Assembly: GCA_950295325.1 (NCBI GenBank)
Contig: OX485808.1
Span: forward strand, 38,773,180 to 38,837,179
DNA: 64,000 nucleotides
Origin: Polytrichum commune
Lineage: Eukaryota > Streptophyta > Polytrichopsida > Polytrichales > Polytrichaceae
Direction of reading: 5' to 3'
The translations under genes were made by a program, and so were the position numbers. The notes under the pieces are model-generated. The model saw only the letters and a list, made by a program, of their open reading frames with translations, was not told the DNA's origin and made no database searches. Below are positions 22,101 through 33,003 of the stretch, piece after piece (position 1 is the stretch's first letter; every line of letters starts with the position of its first letter).

Positions 22101-24898
22101 CCATGCATCCTTGGAAGAATGGCCTCTTGAAAGATTGTTTATGGATTGCAGTGCTGCTCTGTTCTCGTTATTTCTAATTTTAAGGTTTTCTTCTGTTGGT
22201 GACATATTTCTTGAATTCAAGCATCTGTGCATTTCAAACAGCTTTTCTAGGTGGTTTTCAAAGTGCCAATGGAATAAACTCTGCAGTCATGATATCCATG
22301 GAGCATCTATAATCTGCAGATGAGTCAGTGCAGGTGTTGTGGAATTTTTTTCAGGTGTGCAAAGCCAAGACCGTAGAGCAGAGAGCAAAAATTCCAGGGC
22401 TACCAGAAAAACGAGCTGATGTGATTGTTGGGGGCGCAGTCCTCCTGGAAGAGATTTTCTTGGCGATGGGGATCCAAAAAATGAAAGTATCGCCATTTGC
22501 GTTGCGTGAAGGTGTGATTGTTGACACATTGGCTGAAACATATGAGAATTACCAACCAGGTTTTAACATCCGATCGAGCTCAATCATGAATCTTGCTCTG
22601 AAGTTTAATACTGACCGGCGGATGGAGTCGGCTCAACATTCTTCCCGCCTTGCTAAGGTTAGACTCTTTCCTGTTGAGCATTATACCAATTTTAGAGATG
22701 TAGATTCACATATTCCCGCCTTGCTAAGGTTAGACTCTTTCCTGTTGAGCATTATTATACCAATTTAGAGATGTAGATTCACATATAAGAGATTATCTAT
22801 TTGTCGTATATGAGAACCTTGAGTTGTATTTGAGCAACCAAGTTCGGGTAGTTGTAAATATAGACTTTCATACTATGTGCAGGAAATTTTAGCGGGGTTG
22901 CAAACAAGCCATACTGGAAGTATGGAATATGTCTCTGAAGCAGCCTTGTTGTTGAATGTGGATGATGCGGAACTGCTCGAAGCGGCTACCATTCTACATT
23001 ATGTGGGGATGTTCATCAACCACAAATCTTACCACAAACACTCTCATTACCTTATTAAGGTATGAAGAGGATGCTCATCTCTGAGTTGCATGGACAATCA
23101 ATTTGTACTGTCTAGATTAAAGATGCATTGTTTGATTGTAGGTGAGAATTGGCTCATGTCGAAGCTCATTAGTCAACTATCCTGTATCTTTTGTCATGGA
23201 AGGTTGCTAAAGTTACAGGGTGGTGGATGGTTGACTGGGAATTTTATTACAGAATAATGAGCATCTGCTTGGCTACAGCCCTTTGGAGATTGAGGTATTA
23301 ATGTCTCCCTTCATTTTTGGTCTACCTATGTGTTCAGTGTCTACCTTTTTGAATGGTTATGGTTTATTGTACGTGTAGCAGGTTTGTTTGAATATGTAGG
23401 AAGGATCCTTTGTTGTAAGATGCCAATGGAAGGTCTGTAAAGGATTAATCTTTTCAATTTGTTTCTAGAGGGAAGTTAAGAAGAATTTCTTGTCAGAGTG
23501 AACCTTGATGCATGTTCATTGTGGCAGATACTTGCACTGCTAGCTCGATATCATCGGAAGAAAGTGCCAAGCTCCAAGGATGAAGACTTTGCCAAATTGC
23601 CCGAGGAAGTGAGTAAATGACTTTTTATATCATTTGAGATGGTTGACTCATGATGAACAGTTAGTTATGGTTTTGAATTAGGTGAGCAGGCCTAATTCAG
23701 TTACTTGTCTAAAATAGACATGTATATTTGAGTGGTGCGGCATAAGGTGTGGATTTAAGAACGGACACCAAAAGACATATGCTTAAAAGAGATTGGACTA
23801 TGTGTTCAAAATTTGCTAACCATTCTAGACTCAATAGTCCACACAATTGGGGGGCCTATGTGACCAAGTTATGGGTCACTTTTGAAAATTTATGTCAATT
23901 TAGGGTGGGCTCTAAATTTCTCTGCAACTGAATCTTGCTTCCTTATCCACATTTGCAGATCAGCCTAAATTAGAGTTTGCAAATCGGAGTTGTATTGATT
24001 AGCGAATGGGAATGGGAAGAAGTAACTATTTAAGACCTGTACTTTAATGGAAGCTCACTATGTAAATGCTAATGCAGGTTCAGAAGAAGCTGCGCGCTAT
24101 GTGTGCTGTCATGCGTGTGGCAGTGGCATTGGACCGTTGTGACACGAGTGCCATCCAGCATGTTCATGTCTTCCAGCAATCTGAAAGCATTATTCTTGTG
24201 AGATTTCCTTCTCACTTTTCAGGATACACTGGTTTTTTGACTAAAGAATAGGCTTTGATCATTGCCTCCATATCAGCACTGGAAGGATTCAGGAGGAACT
24301 TGAACCTGAAAGATATATATAGACAGATTGACAAGTGCTATTCTAGGTACTAGTCAGTATGCTCACGCAGTGCTTTGAAAACTTGCATTGGTGAGTGGGC
24401 TAAGATGGGCAGATGAGCAGATGGTATGCTCCTGGGGAACAATATTTGAAGTGTTTGTGGGTTTTTAGTAGCCTGTAAATAAGCTGTGCTGCTACAATGT
24501 TGATCCTAAATTGTTTTTCTTGATATCCATGTCAGGCTGTGTCGCCTGCAACCGATCTGAAAACAGGGCAACCTCGAGATGTCTCCCTGGAAATTTGGGC
24601 TGCTCATGCAGAGCTTCCATATTTTGAGAAGGTCTCTCTTCTCAACCACTTGTCGATGCTCTTGACAAACTCTCTATTTAGAAACAACAATTGTATACTG
24701 GAAAGTTTCAAACTGCAGCTTATATGGTGTTTGAATGGGCTTAGTTAATAGAGGTTTGGTTACAAATAAAATGTGGATTCTCATACTGCATGTATGATAT
24801 GGCAGATCTTTAAGCGGCGAACGTCTATTCTGATTGCGGATGAGCATGACCTGGAGGGCTTGAGTGCAATTGTGACATCTGCTAGTCTCAGCTCATAA
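19142..24898 (+). CDS. Ppx/GppA family exopolyphosphatase/guanosine pentaphosphatase-like protein (660 aa, 12 exons)
   Basis: Coding exons: 19142-19409, 20105-20407, 20967-21211, 21667-21828, 21957-22049, 22355-22657, 22883-23059, 23253-23294, 23528-23608, 24078-24197, 24536-24631, 24806-24898. All junctions are GT-AG and in phase. Residues 1-90 are a Ser/Thr-rich, low-complexity leader. The actin/ASKHA-fold nucleotide-binding domain starts at AVDMGTNSFH (96-105). It has SGREEA (198-203, with the acidic residue expected for catalysis), the DIGGGSTEF loop (225-233), GSSGT (303-307) and RADVIVGGA (377-385). A C-terminal HD-like domain follows (LHYVG at 496-500, then NHKSYHKHS 504-512); the classic HD aspartate is Tyr. 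Family members hydrolyse terminal phosphates of polyphosphate or pppGpp; which substrate applies here is not visible. The start ATG is provisional, as the frame is open upstream to about 19,090. GTAAGTATC at about 24,953 suggests a 3' UTR intron. Confidence 0.9.
19654..20060 (+). mobile_element. 5S rRNA-derived retroelement (SINE3- or Cassandra-like), copy 1
   Basis: The stretch 19,654-19,772 aligns along most of plant 5S rRNA: AAACCAGGATCCCAT, GGACTCCGAGGTTAAGC (5S box A), AGTGCTTGGATGGGTGACC (box C), CCTAAGCACTT. It is fused to a non-5S body running to about 20,060. That body recurs downstream of a truncated 5S head at 26,650-26,930. Plant Cassandra TRIMs carry 5S sequence in their LTRs, and SINE3 elements start with a 5S head; either origin fits. 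It lies in sense in the first coding-region intron of the Ppx gene (19,410-20,104). No poly(A), PBS or TSD could be placed with confidence. Confidence 0.82.
22646..22785 (+). repeat. 71-bp tandem duplication spanning an exon-intron junction
   Basis: CCCGCCTTGCTAAGGTTAGA at the end of Ppx exon 6 recurs 71 bp downstream, with the same following text (CTCTTTCCTGTTGAGCATTA, GAGATGTAGATTCACATAT). Donors therefore exist after 22,657 and after 22,728. The first keeps the frame with exon 7. Use of the second would add 71 nt and shift the frame. Confidence 0.92.
23725..23930 (+). repeat. Dispersed-repeat copy in a Ppx intron
   Basis: Carries ATTTGAGTGGTGCGGC, GGACACCAAAAGACAT, AAAGAGATTGGACTATGTGT and CACAATTGGGGGGCC, in the same order as the copies at 30,063 and 57,930-58,165 (inverted). 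It lies in the intron between exons 9 and 10. Non-coding. Confidence 0.75.
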
Positions 24899-26640
24899 AC
24901 AGATAATGGCGGCAATCTTTTTAATTATTTGCCCAAGTGACCGGTAAGTATCTCAATCTGTCTCTGATGTGGGTGTACTTGAGCACTGACATCTTTAAAG
25001 AGTTTGTTCTTGCCCCCAAGTTATTATCAATCGTGGCCTCATAGAATAGAGATCTCTAAATGAGTCCTTCCACTAGGTACAATTCTGCTTCTTTTCTATA
25101 TCCCCTTCAGATCCTCCATTCTTATTGTGTTGAATTCCTGCACGACCACTGAGCTACAGAGCATTTTACTTTTTGTTAGATTATCTCAGAGGGAGGTAAA
25201 CTTCCCATGTTTTAATTCTTGTAAACAGGTAAAGTTCAAGTAACCGATGCATACAACTGAAATATCCCCTCGATTGTCGAGATTTGCAGGTAAACAGGCC
25301 TCATGACGAGGAAACAGCACCTGAGGCTCCTAGAGTGTACACTCTTGTAGGCACCAATATTGTATTGAATATGTATCATGAGGTCTAGTAGTTTTAAATT
25401 TTTTAATGTGAAGCTTTCCATTATGGAAAGAATGTGCAGGAGCGACACTTATTGTGTTGCACATCAGTATTACAAACTGTCTTTTGCGCCATAGTTCACT
25501 ATCATGCTTTTATTCTTCTGGTTCAATTTTGGTTCTCAAGAGGGTGAAACCTTCTTCCCAGCGCGTTTTTGGGAGAGTTTCTGGCTGGGGGTCCGTTTTT
25601 GGGATTCCCTGTGCAGATTTGTTAGTCTGGATGACAATTTTTTCAAAACACATTTGCCCTAATTCTCATGATATTTCATGTTTCTTAGAGTTGTTGCTGG
25701 GAGAGTGGAGGCCTACACTAACACATTGTAACCATATACTGAAATTCAATCATTGCGAATTGAGTATTTCTGGAGTCGTCCATTTCGGTTAATCAACCCC
25801 TTTTCATCTCTAATTTAGTGGATTTACAATGCTTCAATTGTCATCATTGCTGACATATTTTTGAGGAACTTCTAGCTACAAGTAAAATCTTTTATGTCTT
25901 TGATTATCGGTGGCTGTCTTCAGCATGTCCAGGTGTATTTGAATCTCATATGCTTAACTTGGACGTAGAATAAAGTGTGCAAAATTTGCACCTCCTGAGA
26001 ATCTTAATCTCTTGCGCCACTAGACACCCACACACGTCACATGTTCCATTTCCTAGATTCATGAGAAGTAATGCATTGATATACCAGGTATGAATAGTAC
26101 AAATTTGAAAGATCAAATCACTATTTACCAATCCTGCAATCCTGGAGATCCTAATGCAGAGATCAAAATGTCAGTTTTTTTAGCAGCTCCATGCTGCAGC
26201 TTAATTATATCTCCTGCAGCCTCCTGTCCATGGATGAAGGTTGGGTGGTAATTTTTGCCACTTATACACACTGCTAGCTCACTCTGCAGGCAGATCAATA
26301 AACAGTGACTGGGAGATAGATGCATGTGGCCTTCAAAATTTCTCGAAGGATGTATAGACTTGAACAATCAATTGTGAAAGAAATCCTTGCAGTTTCTTCT
26401 GTATGTTCATGGGTTGGTTGGAAATCAGGATGGACTCAACCAAAAGCAAAGTAGATATTGGATCCCTTAACTTAGTACTGCAATCAGCCATGTTTGACGG
26501 ATGAAACCTGAACATACAAATGTGAAAGAAATGCTAATAATGTAACAATCCTAGTGGTGCTAGAGCTAATAGGAGAGAGAGAGAGAGAGGAGGGTAGCTC
26601 CTCCTATCTACTCCTCTAGAACTGCAGGAATTCTTACATA
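24899..26640 (+). other. Ppx 3' region and intergenic spacer
   Basis: Contains a possible 3' UTR intron donor (about 24,953) and an AATAAA at 25,969-25,974 that could serve polyadenylation. A (GA)n tract is at about 26,573-26,590. No further gene recognised. Confidence 0.45.
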
Positions 26641-26649
26641 GCTATAAGA

Positions 26650-26930
26650 TGAGAAATAGTACTTGGATGGGTGACCTTCCTAACACTTAATTTTTTGGTC
26701 CACCCAATTGTAGTGGGGTATCCATGATATTGTCTACGAACCATGTGGGATCCTACGGGCTTGCTCTTGGGGAGATAGGTGCCAACCGGCTTGTTTGCAT
26801 CCATTCAAGGTGTTCACATTCGAAAGGAGGTAATAGTGTTTGGGGACCCTCTAATTCTCGTAATGCCTGTTTTCATGTAAACTTAGACCAACTTGAAAAT
26901 GGAGCAACACCATAATCAGTGGCAACATGG
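26650..26930 (+). mobile_element. 5S-derived retroelement, copy 2 (5'-truncated head)
   Basis: Only the last third of the 5S-like head remains (AGTACTTGGATGGGTGACC, CCTAACACTT). The body is then collinear with copy 1: CCACCCAATTGTAGTGGGGT, ATTCAAGGTGTTCACATTCG, AGACCAACTTGAAAATGGAG, CAGTGGCAAC. 5' truncation is common for elements copied by reverse transcription. Same strand as copy 1, about 7 kb away. Confidence 0.8.
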
Positions 26931-27175
26931 GAGTGGTCTTTCTTTCTCAATGCATGCAGAAACTTAGGATGAACCCAACAGCAAAGCAAATCCCCTAACT
27001 GCAATCGAACTTTTGGAAGGATGAATTAACCTCACCATTCATGTGAATGCGAGATCAGAAATGCGTGCAATCTCTTTCTTATGTATGTACATCATGGGTT
27101 GGATGGAGCTTACCAGGATGAACCCAAAAGCAAAAAAATTAGTCACAATTGAATATCCCTGAAATTAGCTGTAAG

Positions 27176-27706
27176 TTAGTACTGCGATCGGCCTTGCTCG
27201 TTGAAGACCCCTTCAGAGTAGGCCGTGGAGTCCTCCTGGTGCTGAGGGTTATACGACTTGGCGGTGGGGTTAGCCATGGGGATCGATCCACCTCCCACAG
27301 GAACAGCAGCTGATCCACTACCCTTGACATGGCAGCAAGTTTCCAGAACCACCACCCAGAGCTGGAAACCGAAGATGGCGACGAGGAGGATGACGAAGAG
27401 CGAAATCCCTAAGCTGACGATGAGGGCGATCCCGAGCACCACGATGTCCACCAGGTTGGCGACGGCCAGCACAACGTGGCAGATGGGCACGTAGCGGGGC
27501 TCCTTGTCGGGGTGGGACAGTACACCGTAGAGGCCCGAGGCGCAAGCTAGCAGGGATGCGATCAGGATCCACAGGGCGGCCGCGCTTAACGTGCGGATCA
27601 CCAAGGCTAGGCCGATCAGGAAGGCGATGAAGCTCAGGATCAGCACCGTCAGGTTTGCGCTAAACAGCAGCGTGCATATCTTCTTGCCTTGAGGAGGAGG
27701 CGCCAT
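27176..27706 (-). CDS. Small four-helix (tetraspan) membrane protein (176 aa)
   Basis: Start chosen at MAPPPQGKK (27,706), since the 37 residues the frame adds upstream are unlike a membrane-protein N-terminus and probably leader. Hydrophobic segments lie near residues 12-37, 43-63, 74-97 and 99-122. A 54-residue polar tail, rich in Gly, Ser, Pro and Gln, ends EGVFNEQGRSQY. The loop between helices 2 and 3 is short and charged (SHPDKEPR). Both termini would face the cytoplasm. The layout resembles CASP-like or MARVEL-type plant proteins, but I cannot name a family from motifs. High GC over the frame supports coding. A donor (CGTCAG then GTATAT) at about 29,225 and an acceptor just upstream of the ATG suggest one long leader intron. 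Confidence 0.85.
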   Translation of the reverse strand: MAPPPQGKKICTLLFSANLTVLILSFIAFLIGLALVIRTLSAAALWILIASLLACASGLYGVLSHPDKEPRYVPICHVVLAVANLVDIVVLGIALIVSLGISLFVILLVAIFGFQLWVVVLETCCHVKGSGSAAVPVGGGSIPMANPTAKSYNPQHQEDSTAYSEGVFNEQGRSQY

Positions 27707-27734
27707 CGCTGCTACGATCGAGAGTACTAGTAAT

Positions 27735-28350
27735 AGATCTTCGGATGGGAAATGCGAACTTAAGTACTGCAGTGCTCCTGACCCGACGTCACAGTAAAGA
27801 TCAACAGTACTATGCACGTACTAATTTCCGGGTTCGCAGACTGCAGGCATTTCAGAGGCAGGTCACAAAAGTCAGAAAAAACTGAGAAAATGCAAGCGAC
27901 TAGCCAACGGTTACCCAGGAAAACAAAGTGCAAACAAGATTAATCTTCGGATCCAAAATGCAAAGTTAGAGATCCTCCGATTTCACAGTAATGCAGATCA
28001 ACAGTATGCGGGTACTAATTTCCGGTTCGCATACTGCAGGTTTTTTAGAGGCAGATTACAAGGGTCAGAAAAAATCAGTGAATGCGAGCGACTAGCCGGT
28101 AATAAAGAGGCAGAGCTGCAATCACTTTTCCTGCAAAAGGGTTGTCACCGGCAGGCAGGTTATCAGGTGCAAAAGGGACTACTTGAAGCAGAAATGGGGA
28201 CAAAAACGTCTCTGAGAAAGGGATTAACACTGTACAGGTACTAATTTCTTGGTTCATGCAGTGCAGGTAATTTAGAGGCACATCTTCAAGGTCAGAAGAA
28301 GAACGAGAAAGTGTAAGTGACTAGCCGGTAATACATGGAAAGAGCTGGAC
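27735..28350 (-). repeat. Diverged tandem repeats (about three units, 194-226 bp) upstream of the tetraspan gene
   Basis: GTACTAATTTCCGGGTTCGC (27,818), GTACTAATTTCCGGTTCGC (28,012) and GTACTAATTTCTTGGTTC (28,238) each lie upstream of AGAGGCA, a GTCAGAA block and GCGACTAGCC-type text (AGTGACTAGCC in the third). They lie in the probable leader intron, 30 to 650 bp upstream of the start codon. Looser echoes (GAAGCAGAAATGGGCACAAA) continue to about 28,900. Confidence 0.7.
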
Positions 28351-29225
28351 GCAATTTTCCCACAAAGTGATTGTTACGGCAAGCAATTTTTTGGGCGTAA
28401 ATGCAGAGTCGACCAGACAGATGAGATAACTGCTAGATAGTTGGGAAGAAGCAGAAATGGGCACAAATAGGTTTCCCGGAAAGGGTTTCCCAGTTAATGC
28501 GTACGATAACCAGAGGCGGCTTAAATCAAACAGATACAGACCAGGGCGAGTGTAAGCTGGCTGGACCAAGAGAATCTTCGGAGAAACACGGGAAGCACAA
28601 ATAGATTCCTCGCAACCGGAAAGTACAGCATCCATGCAGCAACCCCTGAGAAGGTGGTCTAGCGACGAGGATATGATGTCTTCACTGCAACGAAACTATC
28701 TGCATCAACATTTAGAAAGTAGAGGGAATAGTTTTCTGCAACCCTTGTGCAATAACCACTGTCACATCAAATGAGGAATGCAGTAGCTAGCAGCCTGTAG
28801 AAAGTGCTGCACACATTCTCCCTTGCAAGCACGTTCTCAAGCGCACAGACTACTTTTGGGCGCAAATTCGGACAAGGTATTATAACTCGGAAGAAGCAGA
28901 AATACGGGGAGCCGTAACTGTAAGCAGAAGAAAATGAAGAGACAAGCAGAAAAAATTGCCAATGCATAGAAGGGCAAAGGCTGCCGAATCCAAACAGATC
29001 ATAACAACAGAGCATCTGTTGCAGGAATAGGTACTAAGTTAGACCAAAAGAAATCTCCAAAAAAACTCGGGAAGCACCAGGTGCTGACGATGCAAAAATA
29101 GGATCACTACTGTTGCTTCCTCGCAACAAGAAAAGTAACATGACTGCAAGGCCTGCCGGCGATGAATTAGTAAGCCATTTTTTTCTGCAGAAAGCTGTTA
29201 CTCGAAACTCTCGAGTTCAATATAC

Positions 29226-29450
29226 CTGACGGTTGCAGCCGATCGGTGTGATGCGAGACAATTTACAAACCCCCGCTCGCCATGAACAAAGCTAATTATT
29301 ACTCCACGACGACGACGATAACAACTTTCCTCACTCAACGCTCCACGCACGTAGCTCCGAGCAAACCCTCAAAACCGCTGAAACTATGATGCAACTCTTG
29401 TGCAGTCACTCCTCATAAGTTATGTTACTACTTCGCAGCAGCAGCGGCAA
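29226..29450 (-). other. Probable leader exon of the tetraspan gene
   Basis: On the minus strand this stretch ends in CGTCAG followed by GTATATTG, a good splice donor. It contains a GTCGTCGTCG tract. It is placed as a 5' UTR exon by position only. Confidence 0.35.
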
Positions 29451-30062
29451 CAGCACCGGCCCCAGCTGCATCCTATTGAGTATTGTCGCGGAAATAGCAC
29501 CGATTTTCAGCCTCGCCACTAATTGCACGCGCTTTCCTTCCACCTCCCGACTACTGCACACCGACTGCTCTCGAATCTAGGGGAGGCTCCGGATTCAGCT
29601 CATCAATCCCTCCGACTCAAGCAATATCTGCTTCTGGACGGCACTAACTGCAGCGGCGCTACCCATACAAACATTCATATATGCATACTAATACATATTG
29701 TCCTACTAATACATCATCTCAGCTACTACCTTAACATACCATATGATACCATTTCTGTAATCCATATACACCCGCGCTGTGTCGAAAGTCTACTACAGCA
29801 CCATTCATGTCGTGAAGTCATCCATCCTACAGGGCTATGTGGCTACTTCTATCGATTTCTAATCGGACACGTAGTCTGTCAAACTGACTGGCCGCCCGAC
29901 CACCATGATTGAGCCTGGAGGTGGCATTGTAAGTTACTCTAGACTCTACACTCATCAACATACTGAATTGGGTGACTTTTACAGCATCTCTGGCCCCCAG
30001 TACCGAGCCTGGTAAAGCACGCGAAGGCAGACGTGCCTCACTCGAACATACCAATAATTTGG
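29451..30062. other. Intergenic, no gene seen
   Basis: Contains short frames without domains. TATA-like and ATAC-rich text occurs at 29,680-29,780 but nothing ties it to a gene. Confidence 0.45.
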
Positions 30063-30945
30063 ACACCTGTATTTGAGTGGTATGTGGCTAGATGTGGGTG
30101 TAAGAAATGGCACCAAAAAGATACACTTTTGAAAGAGATTGGACTACGTGTTTAGAAGATGCTATTCATTGTAGGTTCAACGTATAAATTGGTGGCGGAG
30201 TTATATGATCATTTAGTGTGAGTTTTCATGTACATCGTTCGTTCACTGGATTCTAGTGGGAATAAGGACAAACTTGTCCAAATGTAGATGGAATTTGGTG
30301 GGGTAGGGTTCATATGTGCTAACTAGGCTACTTTCATCTTCTCAAATCCGGGCCCACATGTTAACCTCCTCCTCCAGGTTAAAACCTTCCCCTTCTCAAA
30401 TTGCTCTTCAATCCTTTGGTGACCGGCACTTGTAGGTTAAAAAGTGCTCTAAGGTTGAAGTATCCATAGTCGACCAAGTCCATTTAACCACTCACTAGGT
30501 CATGTAATGCCCACATGCATGAGATCTATCATTTTTAGGCAAACAAAGTTGAAGGTTATGTGATGGCCGCTTGTGATTGATTACCCTCATAAGAGTTTTG
30601 ATAATTGCCATAGCCAAGGAGTAGCATTGAGATGAGCGGTTATGCTTATCCTGTAGATCGACTATGTGTTACCCTAAAATTTATGGTTTGAAATTTGTAG
30701 CAGTTTCCAAATTCATAATTTTCATAAAAGAAATTGCATTCTCCTTAGAATATATTTCTCTTCACAAAATAAAATCCTCTGCTATTACTCCTCCTAAATA
30801 GATGCAAACTCTCTTATTTTATTGGTTGTAGATGCCTCAACCTTAGTGGGCACATGAAAGTCTAGCAACCCATGTCCATGGCCCTCCACGTTCTAGTAGG
30901 CCACCAAAATGTGGTTGGTTAGTGGCTTGTGCTTAGGGTGAGACC
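30063..30945 (+). repeat. Left arm of a large inverted repeat (IR-A)
   Basis: Begins with a copy of the GTGTGGCTCCAA-type dispersed repeat (AAAGAGATTGGACTACGTG). It continues with TTCTAGTGGGAATAAGGACA, GGTGGGGTAGGGTTCATATG, CGGCACTTGTAGGTT, CCCATGTCCATGGCCCTCCA and ATGTGGTTGGTTAGTGGCTT. From about 30,205 onward these recur in inverse order at 31,130-31,850. Identity by eye is about 75-85%. Non-coding. Confidence 0.85.
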
Positions 30946-31127
30946 CTGATCACACCAAACTCTCTGTTTGGTTCTAGCCATGAAATTGTTGGGGATTATG
31001 TTGAGAAAGAGAATTGGCCCACCACTTTTCACACTATCCGGAGATGCCGACGGATGGTGCCAGTAGTGGCCGGTGTGATCAACCCCTGAGACTCTATGTA
31101 GGCCAATTGCCCACTACATTCTAGATA

Positions 31128-31850
31128 GCATTGGATTGGAGGTGCTCTCATGTAGATAACCACAAGCCACCAACCAACCACATTATGGTGGCCTATTAGA
31201 ATATGGAGGGCCGTGGACATGGGCCACTAGATTCAAATGCACCCACTAAAGCACTTTCAAACCTACAAGTGCCAGTCAATGAAGGATTGAAGACCGGTTT
31301 AGGAGGAGGAGGAGGAGGAGGAGGTTAGTAGGCGGGGTTGGATTTAAGAAGATGAGAGTAGCTACACTAAATATGATATTTAGTGTTTGATTTTATTTAG
31401 TGTTGTGACCACCCTATCCTACTCAACACTAATTTTCAATTCTTTAATAATTAGTGTTAGATATAAATGCGCCACCACCTTCCCTACCGCCACCTCCCTT
31501 CTCCTTTTATCATTTTTTTTTCATATCCTTACTAACACTAAATTCGTGCATGTAACTTCCACATATTACCATAGTTGATATTAAGTGTTTGAGTTTACAT
31601 TTAATGTTACTTACTTTCATAGGGTTAGTGATATTTAGTGTATGCGTTCGTATTTAGTGTATCAAGCACTAAATATCATATTTAGTGTAGTTGGCACATA
31701 TGAACCCTACCCCACTAGTTTTCACCCATATTTGGGTAAGTTTGTCCTTATTCCCACTAGAATCTCGTGAGTTAGCAGCCTACATGAAAACTCACCCTTA
31801 ATGAGCACAAGAATCTTCACTTTAATGCTAAATGAGATATTTATAGGAGC
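31128..31850 (-). repeat. Right arm of IR-A, with a MITE inserted
   Basis: Minus-strand text matches the left arm (GATTCTAGTGGGAATAAGG, GTGGGGTAGGGTTCATATGTG, GCCCATGTCCACGGCCCTCC, GTGGTTGGTTGGTGGCTTGT). The MITE at 31,365-31,687 interrupts it and is absent from the left arm. A (GAG)n tract sits at about 31,303-31,323. The spacer between the arms (about 30,946-31,127) recurs, inverted, at 61,440-61,610. Confidence 0.85.
31365..31687. mobile_element. TA-flanked MITE family M1, copy 1 (323 bp)
   Basis: TIRs CACTAAATATGATATTTAGT on the left, with the right end nearly perfect in inversion over about 27 bp. Flanked by TA at 31,363-31,364 and 31,688-31,689. The other arm of IR-A is an empty site (CTAACTAGGCTACTTTC), so TA is confirmed as the duplicated target. 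That supports a Tc1/mariner-type (Stowaway-like) origin despite the CACTA-looking end. Near-identical copy at 39,713-40,033. Confidence 0.92.
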
Positions 31851-33003
31851 TCCAAAAAGTTTGAGGCAAATGGCTACGGGCACGATGTAGAATTGCTATC
31901 ATCTTGCATTAATAGCGTGTTTCATATCCTACCAAGAATGGGTGTAGAAAGAATAGTATCCATCCAAGGCACATCTGCCTCATAAATTATCAACTAGGCA
32001 CTAACTTAGAGGCGAGGACTTTTGGCACATAATTGGCCCTTGGGTGCTTACTAGAGTTGATGGCACAATGATATACACATGTTACCATATTGTGACGGTC
32101 ACTCCATGGGCAGGGTCATCAATTATTAGTAAACCATGTCTTTTTATATCCAATCAAGAAAAGACATGTCAGCTGATTAATTGCTTGGCTTCACCAATAC
32201 AAATTAGGTATGAAGTGTAGGCAAGCTTTGCCATGGGCGACTATACTATCATCGATGAAAATACCATTCATAGCGATGAATGCCTATTAATGGACATGTT
32301 GGTGAGGCCATGCATGGTGTTGCGCCTCCTCTAGCCAATTAGGATTGGCCATGTTGGCCGGACCACTATGAACTACACTAATTATCCTAATTAGTGTGTG
32401 TGGTATTGTTTCCTTAGACACACTGACACTATTTTGTCAAGACTCAAAATTAGAGAGGGTTGAAATGTTTATTGAGTGATACTAGCTTCATAAATACATG
32501 CTCATTTACCATACATTTCAAGAGAATTAGTGTGTGCTCTAAGGTGCTTGTAGAGCGATAAAATTGAATATATGCAAACACATGCTTGTCAGTGAATAGT
32601 GTTAGGATGAATAATGTTGGCGCTATGAATAGTATTTTCAATGAATAATTAATTGGGATAATCAATGTGGTTACTAAAATGCACTACCGAGTAGCCCTAA
32701 GGTGAAAAAAACTCTCCACTTGCTTACCTCCTTAAGGAAGCCAATGTTCATACGATGCCATCTATCTTGAACTAGGTATTGGATGTGAGGAGGCATGCCA
32801 TGGGCTATAGTAGATGTCCAACCTACCATGTTGCAATAGCAAGGCGACAACTGCTCCTTAATAGTGGTGGGGTCATATAAGGTAGGATCATCACTTATGA
32901 GTGAAGATGTGCCTCTTATATCCAATAAAGATAAACATGTCATCAAATTGTTTCGCTTGACCACCACGATATTTCAATTTGATGGCCAGGTCCTAGGAGA
33001 TCT
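31851..33003. repeat. Intergenic with a diverged direct repeat
   Basis: The stretches 32,080-32,210 and 32,830-32,965 share ATGTCTTTTTATATCCAATC / TGTGCCTCTTATATCCAATA, AAGACATGTCAGCTGATTA / AAACATGTCATCAAATTG and a following GCTTSACCAC-type block. Orientation is the same. No gene supported. Confidence 0.5.

Noticed and set aside
27258..27572. Frames on both strands inside the tetraspan gene
   Set aside because: Shadows of a GC-rich coding exon; Arg/Pro-rich translations without domains.
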